A stretch of 64,000 nucleotides of DNA. It comes from Myxococcales bacterium. GTDB taxonomy: Bacteria; Myxococcota_A; Polyangia; Polyangiales; Ga0077539. Positions 61,952 through 64,000 of this stretch are shown here, piece after piece (the first letter of the stretch is position 1; each line of letters begins with the position of its first letter). The notes under the pieces are model-generated. The model was given only the letters and a program-made list of their open reading frames with translations. It did no database searches and was not told the DNA's origin. The stretch covers positions 1 through 64,000 of the forward strand of contig JAAFIF010000044.1 in assembly GCA_013298625.1 (NCBI GenBank). Reading direction: 5' to 3'. The position numbers and the translations under genes are program-made.

Positions 61952-62701
61952 GTGAGGATCCTGCGCACGCTCGTCCACGAGGCCAATGAGTGCTCGTACC
62001 TGCACGACCGCCCCTCGTCGCTCGACACCATCCTCGCGCTCGACGTGAGCCAAGAGCGCCTCGAGGCGATGCTGAGCCGCGGCTGGCGGCGGTTCGGACC
62101 TACGTACTTTCGCCCGCGCTGCGCGAGCTGCAGCGAGTGCGTCGTCATCCGCGTGATCGTGGACGAGTGGACGCCGTCGCGCTCGCAGCGCCGCGTGCTC
62201 AACCAAAACGCCGACGTCGAGGTGCGCGTGGGCGTGCCCAAGGTCACCCGCGATCGCCTGGCGCTCTACGGCAAGTGGCACGCATTTCGAGAGCGCGAGC
62301 GCGGCTGGGAGCCCTCTGCGCTCGACGCGCAGAGCTACGAGCTCGAGTTCGCGTTTCCGCATCCAGCGGGCCGGGAGTTTAGCTACTGGCTGCGCGACGA
62401 GCACGACAAGCCGCGGCTGATCGCCGTAGGCATCGTGGACGAGACGCCCTCGGCGCTGAGCGCGGTGTACTGCTACTACGACCCCGAGCACGCGCGACGC
62501 TCGCTGGGCGTCTTCAACGTGCTCGCGCAGCTGCGAGCGGCGAAGGCCGCGAAGTTGCCCTACGTGTACCTCGGCTACCGCGTCGCACCGTGCCCGTCGA
62601 TGGCGTACAAAGCCCGCTTCGAGCCGCACGAGCTGCTCGTTGCGCGGCCGTCGGACGACGAAGATCCCCCGTGGATTCGCCAGCCGATCGCTAGTCCGTA
62701 G
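61952..62701 (+). CDS. bpt: Aspartate/glutamate leucyltransferase
   Basis: 249 residues. Bpt transfers Leu from Leu-tRNA to the N-terminal Asp or Glu of proteins, making them targets for ClpS/ClpAP (bacterial N-end rule). Conserved blocks: HEANECSYLHDRPSSL, GWRRFGPTYFRPRCASCSECV, SRSQRRVLNQNADV, YCYYDPEHARRSLGVF, YVYLGYRVAPCPSM and YKARFEPHELL. The four N-terminal cysteines of the family are present. GTG at 61952 is the start. Its 3' end overlaps the penicillin-binding protein gene, which is on the other strand, by 11 bases. Confidence 0.95.
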   Translation: MRILRTLVHEANECSYLHDRPSSLDTILALDVSQERLEAMLSRGWRRFGPTYFRPRCASCSECVVIRVIVDEWTPSRSQRRVLNQNADVEVRVGVPKVTRDRLALYGKWHAFRERERGWEPSALDAQSYELEFAFPHPAGREFSYWLRDEHDKPRLIAVGIVDETPSALSAVYCYYDPEHARRSLGVFNVLAQLRAAKAAKLPYVYLGYRVAPCPSMAYKARFEPHELLVARPSDDEDPPWIRQPIASP

Positions 62702-63956
62702 CGCGGCCGCGGTAGACGATCTGCAGCACCTGCCGCGCGACGGTGGCGGCTTTGACGCGCCACACGGGGTCGTTGGCGACCATGACGGCGAACGAGACGC
62801 GGGTGTTCGCGTCGCGGGCGTTGCCAACGAACCACGTGTACGCGCGGTAGGGGTTGGCTGCGGTGAGGGTGCCGGTCTTTCCTCCGACGTCGACGCCGGG
62901 CAAGAAGGGACGGCCGGCGGGGTCGTGAAAGGCGCGCGCCGCGGTGCCCTCGCTCACCGAGAAGGTCATCATGCGCGAGAGCGCCGCGGCGGTGTCGGCG
63001 CTCACGGCGCGGCGCCACGCGCGCGGCGAAGCGTGGTTTTGCACGGTGCGACCCTGGCTGTCCTCGACGTGATCGATGATCCACGGCCGCTGCAGCTCGC
63101 CGCCGCGCGCGATGCCCTGGGCGATCACCGCGCCGTGCACGGGCGACAAGTGGCTGTGCCAGAAGCCCGCGGACGCGCGCGCGAACTCGAGGCGATCGTC
63201 GGGCATGTCCACGGCCCCCGCGCTCACCGCCGCTTCGAACGGAACGGCCTCTCCGAACCCCCACGACCTCGCCGCCGCGAGCAGCGTACCACTATTCAAG
63301 CGCTCGACCGCCCTGCGCGCGAACACCGTGTTGGCGCTGCGGCCAAACGCTTGTCCGAGCGAGACGCAGTCGCGGTCGCGGCGCGGGTTGGCCTCGAGGT
63401 CGCGCAGCGAGAGGCGGTGCCACCCGCCGGAGAAGCACGTCTCGGTCTCGACGCCCATTCCGCTGTGCACGAGGGCGCCGGCCGTGACGATCTTGAAGAC
63501 CGACGCCGCGGGAGGCGCTGCGTCGCGGGCGAGGTCGGGCGCGCCGGCTTCTCCGCGCGAGGCGTACACGCGCACGCGGCCCGTGTCGGTCTCGAGCACG
63601 ACGACGGCGCTGCGTGGAAGTTGGTGAGAGGCGAGCAGGTTGGTGACCGCGCGCTGCCACGAAGGCTCGAGCGTGAGCACCGCGCGGCGTCCGCCGGGCA
63701 AATCGCTGGTGATCTGCGCGCCGTCGCGGCGCAGGGACGTCGGGTCGAACCCGGCGACCACGCCGTCGATGGTCGTGACGCGAGGCGCCGCTTGTGCGCC
63801 TCCTGCGTCGCTGGCGGTGCGCGCCGACGTCTGTGCGAGCGCCGCCGCGGGCAGCCTGCGCTGCGCGTCAGCCACCCTCCGTGCGAGCAGCACACCAGGA
63901 ACAGCGCCCGCGAGAGCGCAACTTAGAGCTACGAGCGAGAGTCCTCGGCGATGCAT
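62691..63956 (-). CDS. Penicillin-binding transpeptidase
   Basis: 421 residues. N-terminal signal or anchor (MHRRGLSLVALSCALAGAV, then VPGVLLARR). The three active-site motifs of transpeptidases are complete: S152-V-F-K155, S207-A-N209 and K360-T-G362. It is shorter than class B PBPs such as FtsI, without the large dimerisation domain, and closer to the D,D-transpeptidase domain of myxobacterial PBP paralogues. It crosslinks peptidoglycan or acts as a beta-lactam-interacting enzyme. No lipobox. ATG at 63956 is the start. Confidence 0.9.
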   Translation of the reverse strand: MHRRGLSLVALSCALAGAVPGVLLARRVADAQRRLPAAALAQTSARTASDAGGAQAAPRVTTIDGVVAGFDPTSLRRDGAQITSDLPGGRRAVLTLEPSWQRAVTNLLASHQLPRSAVVVLETDTGRVRVYASRGEAGAPDLARDAAPPAASVFKIVTAGALVHSGMGVETETCFSGGWHRLSLRDLEANPRRDRDCVSLGQAFGRSANTVFARRAVERLNSGTLLAAARSWGFGEAVPFEAAVSAGAVDMPDDRLEFARASAGFWHSHLSPVHGAVIAQGIARGGELQRPWIIDHVEDSQGRTVQNHASPRAWRRAVSADTAAALSRMMTFSVSEGTAARAFHDPAGRPFLPGVDVGGKTGTLTAANPYRAYTWFVGNARDANTRVSFAVMVANDPVWRVKAATVARQVLQIVYRGRATD

Positions 63957-64000
63957 CGGTGCTTCCTGCCGCCTCGGGCCATAGCTGTCCGTCGCCTCGG

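Overview
The window is high-GC chromosomal DNA (a hand count of 36361-36420 gives 73% G+C) from a Gram-negative predatory or social soil bacterium, most likely a myxobacterium of the Polyangia, perhaps near Sandaracinus. The case is gene content: Hanks-type Ser/Thr kinases with a C-terminal membrane anchor, many lipoproteins with an Asp/Ala-rich linker after the lipobox, a DUF2330 protein, RCC1-like and delta-60-repeat surface proteins, an NtrC-like regulator and a TonB receptor. Family placement is inference. I see no tRNA, rRNA, CRISPR array or insertion sequence.

Layout. 88-3196: carotenoid oxygenase, divergent TetR regulator with a palindromic operator between them, and a DJ-1/YCII fusion. 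3217-10283: extensin-like lipoprotein, large lipoprotein, haloalkane dehalogenase, YfcF-type GST, DUF2330 protein. 10411-14553: minus-strand operon of ECF sigma factor, FecR/TPR anti-sigma-like protein, an exported protein and an RCC1-like protein. 15154-24799: assorted housekeeping and unknown genes, including malate:quinone oxidoreductase, an OsmC protein, a CRP-like regulator, an FHA protein and a zinc-ribbon/HD protein. 24934-27566: small lipoproteins. 27717-33683: a lower-GC terpenoid island with phytoene synthase, an unknown helical protein, an acetoacetate-decarboxylase-like protein, a large FAD desaturase-like protein and a CarR-type lycopene-cyclase-like membrane protein. 34030-36029: NDH-2-like oxidoreductase coupled to an ECF41 sigma factor. 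36139-42393: an iron locus behind a Fur-box-like site, with a sterol-desaturase/imelysin fusion, a TonB receptor and a lipoprotein. 42502-54133: predicted aminopeptidase, two kinases, a terpene-cyclase-like protein facing an unknown partner, an NtrC-like regulator and a second carotenoid oxygenase. 54204-60738: PEGA protein and a polysaccharide acylation set (acyltransferase 3, GT-C-like protein, MBOAT/AlgI, SGNH esterase-like). 60770-63956: DUF3025, a small unknown, Bpt leucyltransferase and a penicillin-binding transpeptidase.

The genes that hang together best are the isoprenoid ones: one synthase island, one possible two-gene terpene pair and two carotenoid cleavage oxygenases within 51 kb. 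The most novel observations are (1) a pair of 126-141 bp dispersed elements with complementary ends, at 7941-8066 and 27576-27716, the second directly abutting the terpenoid island; (2) the terpenoid island itself, which lacks ordinary CrtE and CrtI; (3) the in-frame fusion of a sterol-desaturase-type hydroxylase to an imelysin domain in an iron locus; and (4) two identical-arm palindromes 34 bp apart between a possible terpenoid gene and the NtrC-like regulator.
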